Source: Aquila chrysaetos chrysaetos (Eukaryota > Chordata > Aves > Accipitriformes > Accipitridae). From it: DNA of 64,000 bases. Both the position numbers and the translations under genes were made by a program. Below, piece after piece: positions 29,426-40,926 of the stretch. Each line of letters begins with the position of its first letter. The first letter of the stretch is position 1. The DNA is taken from positions 21,308,932 to 21,372,931 of the forward strand of contig NC_044016.1 in NCBI RefSeq assembly GCF_900496995.4. The letters run 5' to 3'. The notes beneath the pieces are model-generated. The model ran no database searches and was not told the DNA's origin. It saw only the letters and a list, made by a program, of their open reading frames with translations.

Positions 29426-31684
29426 CCCCTCCCTCTGCCAGGTTTGTCAAGCGAGGTGACACCATCTATGTCAGAGAGCCATGCAGCTGGTGGCCAAGTG
29501 CACAGGGCAGGGAGGAACGTGGCCAGCATGGCTGAGGGGAGCTGGCTGCATGCAGCACCCTTGGTGAGGACACAACAGCACCTCATTTCACAGGAATAGA
29601 GGTGCAGAGGAGGAAGGCTATCACAAGTGTTCAGTGACCAGCGTTATTACATTAATTACCTCCTTCATGGCCCGACCTGCTGCAGCTAGCCCTGTTTCTG
29701 TGCATGTCTCCTTCTGGACTCTACAAAGGGAGCTGTCTTCCCCATCCCCTCCCAGGAGATGAGTGGCAGCGATGTGGCAGTGAGGGGACGTGTGCTCCAG
29801 GGACAGGATCTGTGGGGGTTGCTGTGATGCCGTAGTGACAGTGGAGACCCTAGAGCTCAGGCAGTGCTAATGGAGATGCCCATCCCTAAGTATCAAGAAG
29901 AGCCAGGGGAAAGTGTCAGAGTCCCTCCAGGAAAGGAGGGATTGCTCAAAGGGCCACCCAGTTCTGAGCCAAAAGCAGCAGGCGTTGCGCTAACGCAGCC
30001 ATTTGAAGCAGAAAGGCTGGGAATATCTGAGCAAATCCTCCCTGAGTCCCTTTTGCTGCCCAAACACAGCCGTGCGCTTGCAGCAGGACTCACAAATAGG
30101 GCGTTTCTGCTGCCCACAGCCTCTGAGACGCTTTCTGGCAGGATGGTTGCTCTGCTTTTCCCCTCCTCCTTCTCATTTCAATAAGGGAGGATTTGGGGCA
30201 TGTCCTGCCCAACAGAAGTTTGGTGAACCTCCAGACCTGTGCTTTGCAGGCAGGGAACTACCAAGTAGTGATGAGCAACCCCGGCTGAACGACAAGTAAG
30301 GAAGTGGAGCGAGGGAGCGTGGAGGAAGCAGTGGCTGTGGTCATGTCCTAGGTATTGCTTGTTAATTATAGCATAGCCTGGGAGCTGGGCACAGGGGGGA
30401 GCTTCAGAGTAGGTCCTCGCTTCCCAGGCAGCCATTGGTCTGGGGTTCTGCCAGCGCCTCCCACGTCAATCCCACCGCAACTGGGGCTGAAGAGCAGGGA
30501 AGCTGGGGCAAACGTGGCAGCCTGAAATCTGGCAGTGCTGGTTCTCCATCTCTTTTCTGTAGATTGAAGGATGGAGAAAAAGGGAGGGGAGCCTGGCACA
30601 GCTCCTGCCCAAGCCTAGTGTGCCATCTGGCATTTGGATGCAACACAAGGGGCTGAGTGGGAGGCAGCAGAGGGACCTGAGTCTTCTGGCCTGACATTGG
30701 AGGGATCTCGGAGCGAGGGAAGTAGAGGGGGCTCCAGCAGCAAAGAGAGAGGCATTTGCAAATGGGAGCCACTAGGTCCCTGGGCACAGATCCTGCCTGC
30801 GGGAAGGTTTTCATGATTCAGTCAAGAAAACACACGATCTGGAAAAAAAAAATTAAAAACTAAGAAAAGGCAAATAAACTGTCTTCCCTGGGGAGCTTCA
30901 GCTTGGCAGGATGAGGCAGTGTGTCTGCCCTTTTCCTCTCACCCTGCTACAAGCAGCAAGGGTCACTGAAGGAAAGGGGTTCCCGCAGTGGAAAGTGTTA
31001 CCAGCCGCTGAGCTGAACCAAGCAGGGATAAATCCAAGTTTTGGGGGAGCAGCAAGGCTTTGTTGAGATACCATGGCTGTTCAGATGGGCAGGACGGCAC
31101 AGAGGTGGGGTTAGTGAAGTGCAGCCTTACCAAGCATCTTGGGCAAACACCGGAGCGGAGGGTATCCTGCCCCAGAGCCAGAGCCTGGGATGTACAGGAA
31201 AGGTTTAACAGCCATCGACTTTTGCCTCCATCTTCTTGGGATGTGATTCCTGGGAGGCACAGCCTCAGTGGATGAAGAAAACCTCCCGCACTATTTTTGC
31301 ATCTGTACTAAAGTAACCTGGATGAAAGAAACCTTCCTGCTTCAGAGTTCAGACCAGAGGTGGAGTGGCATAAGAAAGAAAAAAACGTCCCCCTTGGGCA
31401 GGTTGTATCCTGACTATCCCCATGGCAGTTGGGCTGTGCCCCGTGGGAGATGGGGGACAAGTCCAGGCATATCCTGGGACTGGCTTGCACCAGCAGCAGA
31501 GGAAGGATGCCCCTTTTCACAGACCTTGGTGCGATGCATGGTGGTGGGGATGCCAACCATAATGACAGGTCAGATCCCCTGATCATTTCTTCCCCTGTCT
31601 TGTTTCTTTAATTAATCTCAAAGAGAGAGCATCCAACCCACACACACCCGCAGGCTCTGGTGGGATCATTTCTCTCTCACACCA

Positions 31685-31703
31685 CCCCCCCCCCCCCCCC
31701 CCC
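31685..31703 (+). repeat. Poly-C tract (C19)
   Basis: This is a run of nineteen C residues, preceded by 'cacac' and followed by 'gcag'. It is likely length-polymorphic and error-prone in sequencing. The complementary strand is a G19 run able to form G-quadruplex structures. Confidence 0.95.
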
Positions 31704-34700
31704 GCAGGGCTCCTGTGTGCCATTAGAAAGGCCAGGGCTAGATGAGCTCCTGCAGCCCACCAGCTGGCAGGCTCTGCCTCCTTCCCTTTGCACAGCATCT
31801 GTAGGCAAGGCCTTCAGGACATCCCAGGGAGACGAGTCTCCGCTCCCGCTGCCAAGCCCTGCTCCCCACAGAGCCGGCACACACAGCAGATGGGCCTGTC
31901 TCTCCCTGCCAGTGCAGGCAAGGGGGCTGGAAGGTAGGAGGTGGAACCAAATCCAGTCTAATTAAGGGTAATTACCATTCATCCCAGGAAGCAGTAGGAG
32001 ACAAAACCCACGTTCTCCCCGTCTATTAATAGCTGTCAGCAGCTGCACAGTTCCTGCTGGGAAACAGGGAGAGCGGAAAGCTTTGGGAGGAGCGGCAGCA
32101 CAGAGAGCATCCTGCTCCCTCGTCCTTCAGTGCTGGCTGTGCAAGGGGGTGTTTTCCCCCTTCAGGGATGCCATTTCTTTTGCTGCTTCGCCCAGGACTC
32201 CAGAAGATGCCAGCTGCTTTTAAGCAGTGTTTTCCAGCAAGAGCTGCAGGGAGCCAGCCAGAGGAGGGCCTGGAGACGGGACTTTGGAGCCAGTCCCTGC
32301 TCCTCAGCATCCTCAATTTGCTGAGTCCCTGAGTTTTGGCAACTTACTGTGCTCCTCATTGAAAGGGTAGAAGCCATCCATGCAAGAGGACTCCCCCAGC
32401 ACCAAGGACAAACCTTGCTGGCTCCTGTCCTAGTGAATCCCTTTGATGTCAGGCAGACATCAAACACCAACTGCCTCCTCTCAAACCTGCTCTTCAGCTG
32501 CGCCCGCAGTTCTTCCCTCCGGAGAGATGAACCGCATCTGACAGATGGGGGTTGCCTCAGCTTGAAGGCATCAGCTAGAGAAGCTGCCCCACGTGGCATA
32601 GAGGACTCAAATAAAATGATATCCTGAACTGGTGTGGTGACTTCTGGCCATCACAGTGTGATGCGAGGACAAAGGGGGCTGCAGGAGATGCACTAGCAGA
32701 GCTGACTGGGTGGACATGTGCACGGGTGGGGGTGTCCCTTCCATGCCTGCTACCTCCAGCTGGCACTGCGAACAGTCTGCTGCTTGCCGTGGGCAAAAAC
32801 CTCACCAGATGTGTTTGTGCAGTCCCCAAAGAGACAGCTGGTGCTGGTGCCACCCCACCAGGGAGAAACCAATAAGCAGATTAGAGGAGAGGAGAGCTGC
32901 TTGGCTGCGGGGTGTCTTGGTGGCCAGGCAAAGCAGGCTGCAGGAGGGAAAGGCACCTTTTTGTGCCTGGGCGCTGTCCACTGCTGCTCTGGCACTAGGC
33001 AATGCCTGGCAATAGTCCCTGTTCCAGCAACACCCGGCACAGCTTCACTGCTGGTGTTGCATGGCTGTCAGCAATCCTTGCGCTCTGAGCTGCTGGGTCA
33101 AGGGTCCGCTTGGGTCCCCTTCTCTCAGCTGCTCCCTTTGAAGTGGAAGATGCCTAGATTGAGAGGAGCCACATCCAGCATCTTCTCTGAGAGCAGCAAG
33201 CCTCTGCTTCTTGCTGGAGCCTGTTGCCAAAAGAAAGCAAGACAGCCACAGAGAAGGGAAACGTAAGAGCAGAGGTTCAGGTCAAAAGAGGGAGCTCCCC
33301 AGGCCAGCCATGGATGGGCAACTTGGTCTTTTAACTGCTGCAGGTCCCTGCAGCACACAGGTTGCATACAGGCCACCAGTCTGTCTCCCTGGATGATCTT
33401 CAGCAAGCACAGCCCGTGGTGCTATGAAAGACTGTCTGGGGATGGAGGAGAGGTTTGGAGCTCTCTGACAAAGCCTGAGCTTCTGGTGCCACAGCTCTGG
33501 AAATCACACCCAGTTGTAAGCTTTAAGCGATGGGCAGATAAAGCAAGAATTTTCCCTTCTCTCCCCTTCCCAGGCTGACATGTTGCTGCCTTCATCCCCA
33601 CAAGGCTCATCTCCCAGCAAGTCCTTACTAATGCCCTCAAAGAGACAAAAAAATCAGAGTGGGAAAAGCCAGATAGGGTAACATGTTTCTAGTCCATCAT
33701 GCCTGGGACACTAAAAAAGGTTGTCACCCTACGGCCATAGCTCTGTCTGCAGAACAGCACCCAAATCTTCGCACTAGCAGCAGAAGATGCCCTGTGGGAT
33801 ATGTTCCTCCCACACAAGGCACTGCAAGACCTGGCTCCTCTCCTATTTATTTATTGTGATATGAAGTTCGACTACTGTTACACTGTCCTCAAACTCCAGG
33901 CAAAGACGGCAGAGCCAATAACGCACACCACCATTATAGGCGCTGCCTGGGGGGCATCTGAGATCCAGCAGCTGAAGGGATACAGAAGGCAGCTGGGATT
34001 TGCTGGTAGGATGATGCTCAATTCACTAAGGCCAGGAAGCAGTGCTTTCTACCATTCCCTCCCTCAGATGTGAACAGAGGGAAGGGGAATGGGAATGGGT
34101 ATGGGAATGGATATGGATATTTTACCCTCCACACAGTCAGCTACTCTCTGACATTTGAGGAGCAACTGCCACTGCACACCCCACTGGAAACACATGGTAA
34201 TGTTTACACACATGGAAATAAATGCTAAGGTAGTATAAAGTTAACAACACAGCTATTTTTTGGCTAGCACTACTTGTTTTCAGCATGTGATTCAACATCT
34301 GATTGCATCCAGTTCAACAACTGACTGCCATACTTGGGCAATATTGTCTCTGGGAACCAATGACTCTGGGCAGACACAGCTGGACTCCATTGGACTGTGG
34401 AGTCTTCAAAACATGCCATTTGCATTATATTAGCCATGAGGTGGGCTAAAGACTTCAGTGTTGATGGCTTGTTAAAGGCTCAGCTCAGAAATTGAGCACA
34501 ACTGTGGAGGTAACTCAGGGGGGCTATTTCTGTGGATCTGGTCTGGCTATCTCCTTTGGAATGCAGGAGTCAAGCTGAATACATGCATGGGAATCAATGC
34601 AAGAGAAAATATTTCTAGTTTTATATTGCTCTCATTTCTGCCTTTCAAGATCTCGAAAGCCCTGAAGATGTGTTCCCAGGAATAACATGGTCAGTATGGG

Positions 34701-35779
34701 GCCAGAGTTTGTGAAGGGCTTTGCAAGGCTTCTGACACCCCTGCTGCGTTAAACACCAGCTTGACTCACAGGCAGTGTCACTGTCTTCTCTGGAGTTGAG
34801 TGACAAAATCAGGCCACACCTAGAAAAGGAGTACATTGCTGCCAAAGTCTAACTCCCCATCTTTGAAACTCACAAAAGAAGCTTCAAAATCTTGATCCTT
34901 TTTTTTTCATCTATGCCTCCTTGCATTTATTGTTTTGTTGCTGAGCCTTTCGGGTAATCTTGGATCACATTTGTAACATCTTCTTCATGACCACGAGGTA
35001 TATTTTATATGAAAGTCAGCACAGCTTCCCAAAAATGCCAGCTATTATGGGACTTGCAAGACTATCATGAGACCTGGCACCAGTTTTATGTATGCTTCCA
35101 CAGGGCACATGCTGGCTACGCTCATCATGTACCTGCTACTGAGCACATCAGCATTTTGAAGGAGCGAAAAAAAGCCACATTTCAGTCTGAAAATCTACTG
35201 GCAAATACTGAAATGCTTAGATCTGAGAAATGGGAAAGGAGAGATGCATGTTTTCATCCCTTTGTTTACTCTCTATATTCCACAGCATTATGTGGGCAGT
35301 CACTGCCTTGCCAAGGATTCAGGTCTTTCCCCTGCTCTACAAGAGGGTGCTCACTAGCAGAATGAAAAAAGGAGCAGGCCAAGGAAGAGAGATGGGCACG
35401 CAGCAGATGGACCAAGATCTTCTTGCTGTCGGTGGAGTTCTCAGATTTGTTCTCCTCCCCCTCAGACCTGCCTGTGATCTGTCATTCAGGGGTAACAGCC
35501 CCAAAATGTGAGGCCTTGACGCAAGCCAGTTTCAGGCACCGACGGCATATCTTTAGCAAGTAAGCTGCAAATACTGGTGAGATTTACAATACGAACGTGC
35601 AACAAAACAAGTATATTGAGCACAGCAAAGCGTTCACCATTTGAATACTGCCACCTAGTCATTCACAGAGCACTTGCCCGGTTCTTTCCACGCTGCCGAG
35701 ATGCCACAGCAGCTGCCGCTGCAGGAGTGTACGGGACCTCAGCAAACACCCCCACCAACACTCCTGGAGCAGCCATATG

Positions 35780-36680
35780 GGCCAGCGCCGGGCGTGAGGG
35801 ACATTTGGTCAGCTCGCGCACGCCTTCCACGCTGGAAAAGAGGGCTCCCACCAAGGCCCAGCGTCGCGGGCCGCCAGCACTGGCTTCCAGCAGCTTCGGT
35901 GGGCCTGGGTGACGGGGGGAGCACCATCCCAAATCCCATTCCTCCGCCTCCCTGCTGTTTCTTGCCGCCCCGCGCAGCCCCTGGCAGCAGGCGGAGCGTG
36001 TGGCAGCCGCCCGCGGAGCGCCGCACCCTGCGCGGGCTCTGCTCACCAGTCCCGGCTCGGCCCGGACCCCCCCGCGCCCCCCCGGCGCGACGTGGGACCA
36101 GCTCCCCCACGAGCCCCCCCCCCCCCCTCGGGCTGCCACGCGTGCCCGGCCCGGGAGGGGCTCCCCTCACCCCGGGCCTGCCCCCGCAGAAGCCCCTCCA
36201 CCGCCCAGCGCCCCCGCCCCGGCAACGGCCGCGTCCCCAGCGACCGGCGGCGGCGGCGGCGGCGGCGGGTGAGGGCCGGCCGGGCCGGGGGGAGGCGGCC
36301 GGGCGGTTCGTACCCCCTTCCCCCGCAGCCATGGGCAGGGACAGCCGGCAGAGCCGGCAAAGGAAACTCCCAGGGCCGAGGGGCGAGGAGGGACGCCGTG
36401 CGTTTCACGCCCGGGCTGCGTCCGCGGTATTGGCGGGGGCTGCCGGCATCCCTCTCCCGGTGACCTCGCGTCGCCGCGGTGGACATCCCCCCCACCCGGC
36501 AGTTTGGAGGTCTTAGTCTTAATCAAGCGGCCGGGCTAATGAGTTTTCTTCCCTCTCGGGGACTCTGGAGAGGAGCTTCGCTGGGAGGAGGGAGCGTCGG
36601 GTCGCGCCACCGGCATTTCAGGGAGCTGGGCTGATGGGGCTGGCGGGGCGGGGTGGCGTTCAGCAGCAGCCAAATGTTTT
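35780..36680. promoter_or_regulatory. CpG island, candidate upstream promoter of TCTE1 (or of an unannotated RNA)
   Basis: Strong CpG enrichment begins abruptly near 35780 and fades near 36680, with C14 at 36114-36127 and many GC boxes. On the plus strand a GTGAGG donor follows the CGG repeat at 36268/36269, so a non-coding 5' exon could end there and splice to the TCTE1 acceptor at 40843/40844. On the minus strand a GTGAGC donor occurs at about 36055. The island is the only one between AARS2 and TCTE1 and lies 4.3 kb upstream of the TCTE1 start codon. Long open frames inside it on both strands are Ala/Gly/Pro/Arg-rich composition artefacts. Confidence 0.55.
36245..36268 (+). repeat. (CGG)8 trinucleotide repeat in CpG island
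   Basis: Eight perfect CGG units end directly at a GTGAGG splice-donor-like site. The position, in a probable 5' untranslated exon, is typical of CGG repeats in vertebrate promoters. Confidence 0.9.
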
Positions 36681-36689
36681 CCTTGACTC

Positions 36690-39600
36690 CCGGGGGCGAG
36701 AGATTCCTCTCCGAGTCTCCGGGGGCTGACAGGACAGAGCCAGCTGCCGGGAGTGGCCAGGGCTGCAGTGGGCAATGCTCGGGTCCTAAAGTGATTTCGT
36801 GTTTCTGACACCTCCTTTGGGCAGGGACCCTTACCTGGGCATGCCGACAGATAGCCAAGACCCCAGTGCTGGCCCTTCGCACTGCCTGGATTACCATGAT
36901 GACATTAACCATATTCCCAAATGGCCAGCTGGCCTCATTCTGCCCAATCTCCCATTACGGACAAATTCCATTATATCTGAAGCTAAACAGATTCCTCATT
37001 CGGCAGGCTTTTTTTGTAACATACTTAAAGCCCATTGCTGACACTCAGCCCCTTGAAGAGCCTGCAATATGCTGTCTTAATGCACGCTTAGCATCAGCCT
37101 TTCAAAGTGCAAGGGAGCGTGGCAAGTCCATGCAGGTGGCAACGGGATCAGTGGTGTTAGCCAGCACTCAGGATCACTTGCCAATGTCCCCACTAGCCTG
37201 CCTGGAGTAGAGGTAACAGCAGAAAGGCCAGGCCACCTGCAGAACAGCTGGCATTTTCAAGGTGCTGCTGCAGTGATGTGAGAGCTTCCTCGATTTCTGG
37301 GTAGACTGAGCTTCAGTGCGAATGCGATCTTGGCTGGGGGCATAACCATCCTCAGAAAGAATTTCTCCTGCACTTACAAACTCTCCAGTAAATGCAGTGT
37401 TTACAGCTGTTCCATTTCTTGAATCACCATACTGCTGGTAGGAGGCATCAGTCAAAGGTCACCGGTTTCCATGCAACTCTTCTTTTTTGGTCTCTCTGGG
37501 CTTTGGAGTGAATCAAAAGAGCAGAAATCTTTTCTTTCCAGATCAAAACAGGTTCAACAGAAGAAGGTTTGTTAGGCATGCTAGGTAGCAGTGTAAGTTG
37601 GCTGTGTGAGTGGCTTTCTGTCAGCTTCTTCCTGGGAAGGGAAGTGTGATTTCTTTTTTTTTAGAAGTTTTAGTATCATTTACATTTCAGCCTAATCTGG
37701 GTGTTAAATGGCATAAACTGGCAATTTACTACATGACCCCATTTGTTGTATATCATTTAAAACAGCCTTTTCAGCATAGGTGACTGATGTGTATGCAGAG
37801 TGGGTGGGAAGGAGCGTGCATTAATGCTGTTGACTTGGCTTATTGATAGTGAATTACAACACTTCTCCAGTGTTTAAATACATGCTTAGCAAACCTGGCT
37901 ATGGAAACTAGCTTGGCTCATTAGCTCTGGCTGGGCAAGACTCCTGCAGCCAAGGTGGAGGGGATGCAGTGGTGAAAGAGGCCCATCTCCTGGCAGTAAG
38001 CACAGCCGGTGGGGTGTTCTTACCATGCTGCGGGTGGTGGCAATGGATGCAGCACAAGCGGTGACTCAGCATCAGACTCAGCCTCCCCAGGCACCGTAGG
38101 CATGGGGTTGATTCAGACACTTTGGGGGCTGGCTGTCGCACGCTGGCAGCCTCGCTCTTGCTGGCTTCACACTGAATGCCAAGTGGGGATGGCAGAGTCA
38201 GCTGAGCTGACTTGTGGAGCTCAGGTCAAGGGAAAGCTCCTCAGCAGCCCGGACACGGGCCCCCCGAGGTGTCTGCCTCTGTTTTGGGGCCACCCTGCAT
38301 TGGGGCTGGCCCACAGCTAGGTAGCACACATTGGCTGACCTCCCGCTGCAGGCGAGCTTTGCTCAGTGAGCTTCATCCCGTATATGGAGGGGCTGCACTG
38401 TTTCTAGAGCTGGGTTTTGGCTCTGCCTGAGGGCAGCTGTGTCTCCCGCTCAGTCTCCAGGAGCCCCTTTGGCAGTCCTGCATGTGCCATGGGTTACATA
38501 CCCTCTAAAAATCATGGATCTGCCATCAGTAAACTGGCAATCAGATCATCTGCTGGAATGCTGCCATGAAATAATCCTAGGCCACCGATGCTGCACTGGC
38601 TTTCCCCAACAGCTGGCCTTTAACAATTGCTTCCAAAAGGTCAGGAAAGCCATCAGAAGCTCCAATTAGCTGTGACTGGCCTGGGGGACAGAGTGACACA
38701 GATGCTTTTTGAATAGGACAAAGGACTGAGCAGAGAGAAAACATTTTTCCCAGTCACTTCTCCTCTACTAATGCCACCTCACTGTCATCTGGCTGTGCTT
38801 TGCCCTTCTGCTGAAGGCCATCAAGCACAAGAACTGCATTTCAGCTGGGTCAGCGTGCTGTGGAGAATCAGGCCTCTTCTGTTTCCCCTCAATGGTAGCC
38901 TGCCATCACAGCACCTTCCTTTGGGGGCAAGGAGCCTCGCAGAGAAAGGACTCCCAGTCCTCACATCTGCCTATCACCCATTCCTTCTCCTTCTACACCC
39001 ACCCTTCTTCAGACCAGACTCCCTTTTTCTACAGCCTTTGCCTTTGTCATCCGTACACCAGTGCCTCCCAGGAAATACAGCTTCCCTGCCCTTGGTGCCT
39101 TTCATCCTCCTGCTTTGTGCCAGAAGATGCCCTGCCACTGCCATCTCCACCCTTTCCTGACTCTCATTCTGAAACAATTACTCTCTTCTCGGACCTGCTC
39201 CAAGTGCATTTGAAGAAGCCTCTGCTGACATATTTGCTACAGTACAGCATGAATCATTTTGCTCCTCTCCTTTAGTTCTCGGCATTTCACAGATCGCCTC
39301 TCTTCCCCTTTTTCCCAGTTCCTTTGCAGGCCCTTCCTCAGATGGTTTTTGGAGGGGAAAGGAGCAGAGGAAGAAACACTAGCAAAGCCAGCTACAAAGC
39401 TTTCAGGGAGAGCAGGACCTGTGCTGGCTGAGGCAGCACAAACTGGGAGGGCAGAGGAGAAGGGAGCTGCCTTGTGCAGGGGAAGGACCTGAGACATTTC
39501 ATCTGGGGAGCACAGTCTGGCTCACACCCTTCACAAAGGAGGAGCTGTTTGGGATCAAAGCGCTGTTCAGCTGAGGGATGTTGTGGCACAAGATACTACA

Positions 39601-40843
39601 TGTCAGTTACCTTCTCTTGGTCTTGCAGGAAGCTGACCTCACCTCTGACATTGCCATCCATCCATCTGCCACATGCTTCTTTCAGGTGTCCTGCAGTTTC
39701 TAACCTCCCAGCCATGCGCTGCAGCCCTCTTATGTCCAGCTAGCCCCAGTAAGGATCAGCATGGGTCTATATGCCCTGGGAGACACTCACCAAGCCTGGG
39801 CGCTCTTGTTGAACCCAGAACTCAAGGGGAAGACTCCTTCCTAGTGTCTCCTCTGCCTCTTTCAGACGAGTAGTGCTGGTAAGGGAACCACTAGGTCTTC
39901 CAGGCAATAATCATACATGTGGGATCCTGACGGCTGAGAGCACTGGTCCTGAGGTTGGGGTAGGAAACAGCAAATGGGAAACTTTGGTCTGGGAAAGCTC
40001 CACAGAGGTGATAGGACTGGGCATCCTGCCTTCTGCTCTAGGCTGGTTCTTGTAGCTCATATCTGCTTAGGGTCAGTGTGGTCAGAACAGGTCTGACCCA
40101 TCTCATCTGTTAATGGATGTTTGGAAGGAGTTCAGCTGGAGAGTAACTGAGAAAAGTAGGGGAAAAAAATGAATACACTTACAGCATATTCATCTGTAAA
40201 GCATGTCTTTACAGAGTCCTAAGAACAGGCATACTGGATCAAACCAGGGGATGGTCTGGCCCAGTATCCCAAATGCCTGAAGAAGAGTAGAAAAACAATG
40301 CAAGTATATGTGCTTCTTTCATCCAGCACTCTCCTCGTCTCCAGCTGTGTTCAACTCACACTGAGCCAGGTGTGGTTTCTGTGCATTGAATCATTCTCAA
40401 CGGGTTTCTTTTCCATGGGCTTGTCCTGAAACCTGCATAGACTCTAAGTATCCACAACATCCTGTGGCAAGGAATTCCCCAGTTCAACTGCAGACTGTGT
40501 GAAGAACCATTGTTTTCCTCTGCTTTAAACCCAGGTCCTGCCAGCTTCACCTATTTCTTTTATTGGAAAAGACAGTAAACAATCAGTTCCTATCCATCCT
40601 CTTCAACAGCACTCTGAATTAACACCATGTTATTATCTGCTTATTACACCTGGTACCTAGAGACCTACTTGTACAGGGCAGTGTATAAAGATAAGGCTGA
40701 ATAATAGTTGTTTTGCTGCAGTGTTTACAGTTCAAGCAGAGGAGGTGGGCAAAGGGCAGAGGCCAAGTGCTTTGCAGGAGAGCAGTGTGAGCAGACCATT
40801 CTTATCACTGGCCTCTTTCTAAAGTTGCTTTTTTCTTTTGCAG
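36690..40843. other. TCTE1: Non-coding region upstream of TCTE1 (probable 5' intron)
   Basis: No coding exon was recognised. If the 36-kb CpG island is the TCTE1 promoter, this is its first intron. An X-box-like sequence GTTTCCATGCAAC is at 37465-37477. A CR1 remnant occupies 40219-40640, just before the exon that carries the start codon. Confidence 0.45.
40219..40640 (-). mobile_element. CR1 LINE fragment upstream of TCTE1
   Basis: The plus strand contains 'catactggatcaaacca', 'ctggcccagtatccc', 'acaacatcctgtggcaagga' and 'gtgtgaagaacc', in the order of an old sauropsid CR1 3' region (the 'catactgggtcagacca ... cccagtatcc ... ctctggcaaggagttcc ... tgtgaagaaatac' pattern). It is diverged by substitutions and small deletions. 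CR1 sense is on the minus strand. Confidence 0.75.
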
Positions 40844-40926
40844 GCAGCCCAGCTGGAAAATGTGGTGGTGACTCTCAAGCAATTTTCCTGTTGCTTCTCC
40901 TGAAGGAGAAGTGGGTCCTGAGCAGG

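Larger units (their letters stand above)
20280..35780. other. Intergenic region between AARS2 and the 36-kb CpG island
   Basis: No gene here is supported by homology. The sequence is mid-GC, rich in short CA and CT runs (especially 24750-25250), with a CCTCT satellite at 29321-29425 and a C19 tract at 31685-31703. Stretches at 29577-29640 and 32520-32560 look faintly MIR-like. A short GGGAAT/GGATAT hexamer-type run lies at 34086-34121. Minus-strand open frames at 22748-24484 look somewhat protein-like and are described as a finding, not annotated as a gene. Confidence 0.5.

Noticed and set aside
29277-29586. Open frames with repeated Arg-Gly-Glu-Glu-Arg or Leu-Leu-Ser-Ser-Pro units
   Set aside because: They are translations of the CCTCT satellite, which has no stop codon in any frame; there is no flanking coding signal.
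32162-32599. 145-codon minus-strand frame with a charged segment
   Set aside because: The DNA around 32520-32560 looks like a MIR-type palindromic core; splice signals are poor and no family is recognised.
33045-33406. Minus-strand frames near 33.0-33.4 kb with an AG acceptor
   Set aside because: Although Gln/Arg-rich and superficially plausible, they end in a stop without a polyA signal and have no partner exons.
35674-36516. 280-codon plus-strand and 197-codon minus-strand frames in the 36-kb CpG island
   Set aside because: Both are Pro/Ala/Gly/Arg-rich composition artefacts of GC-rich DNA, overlap each other, and have no recognisable domain.
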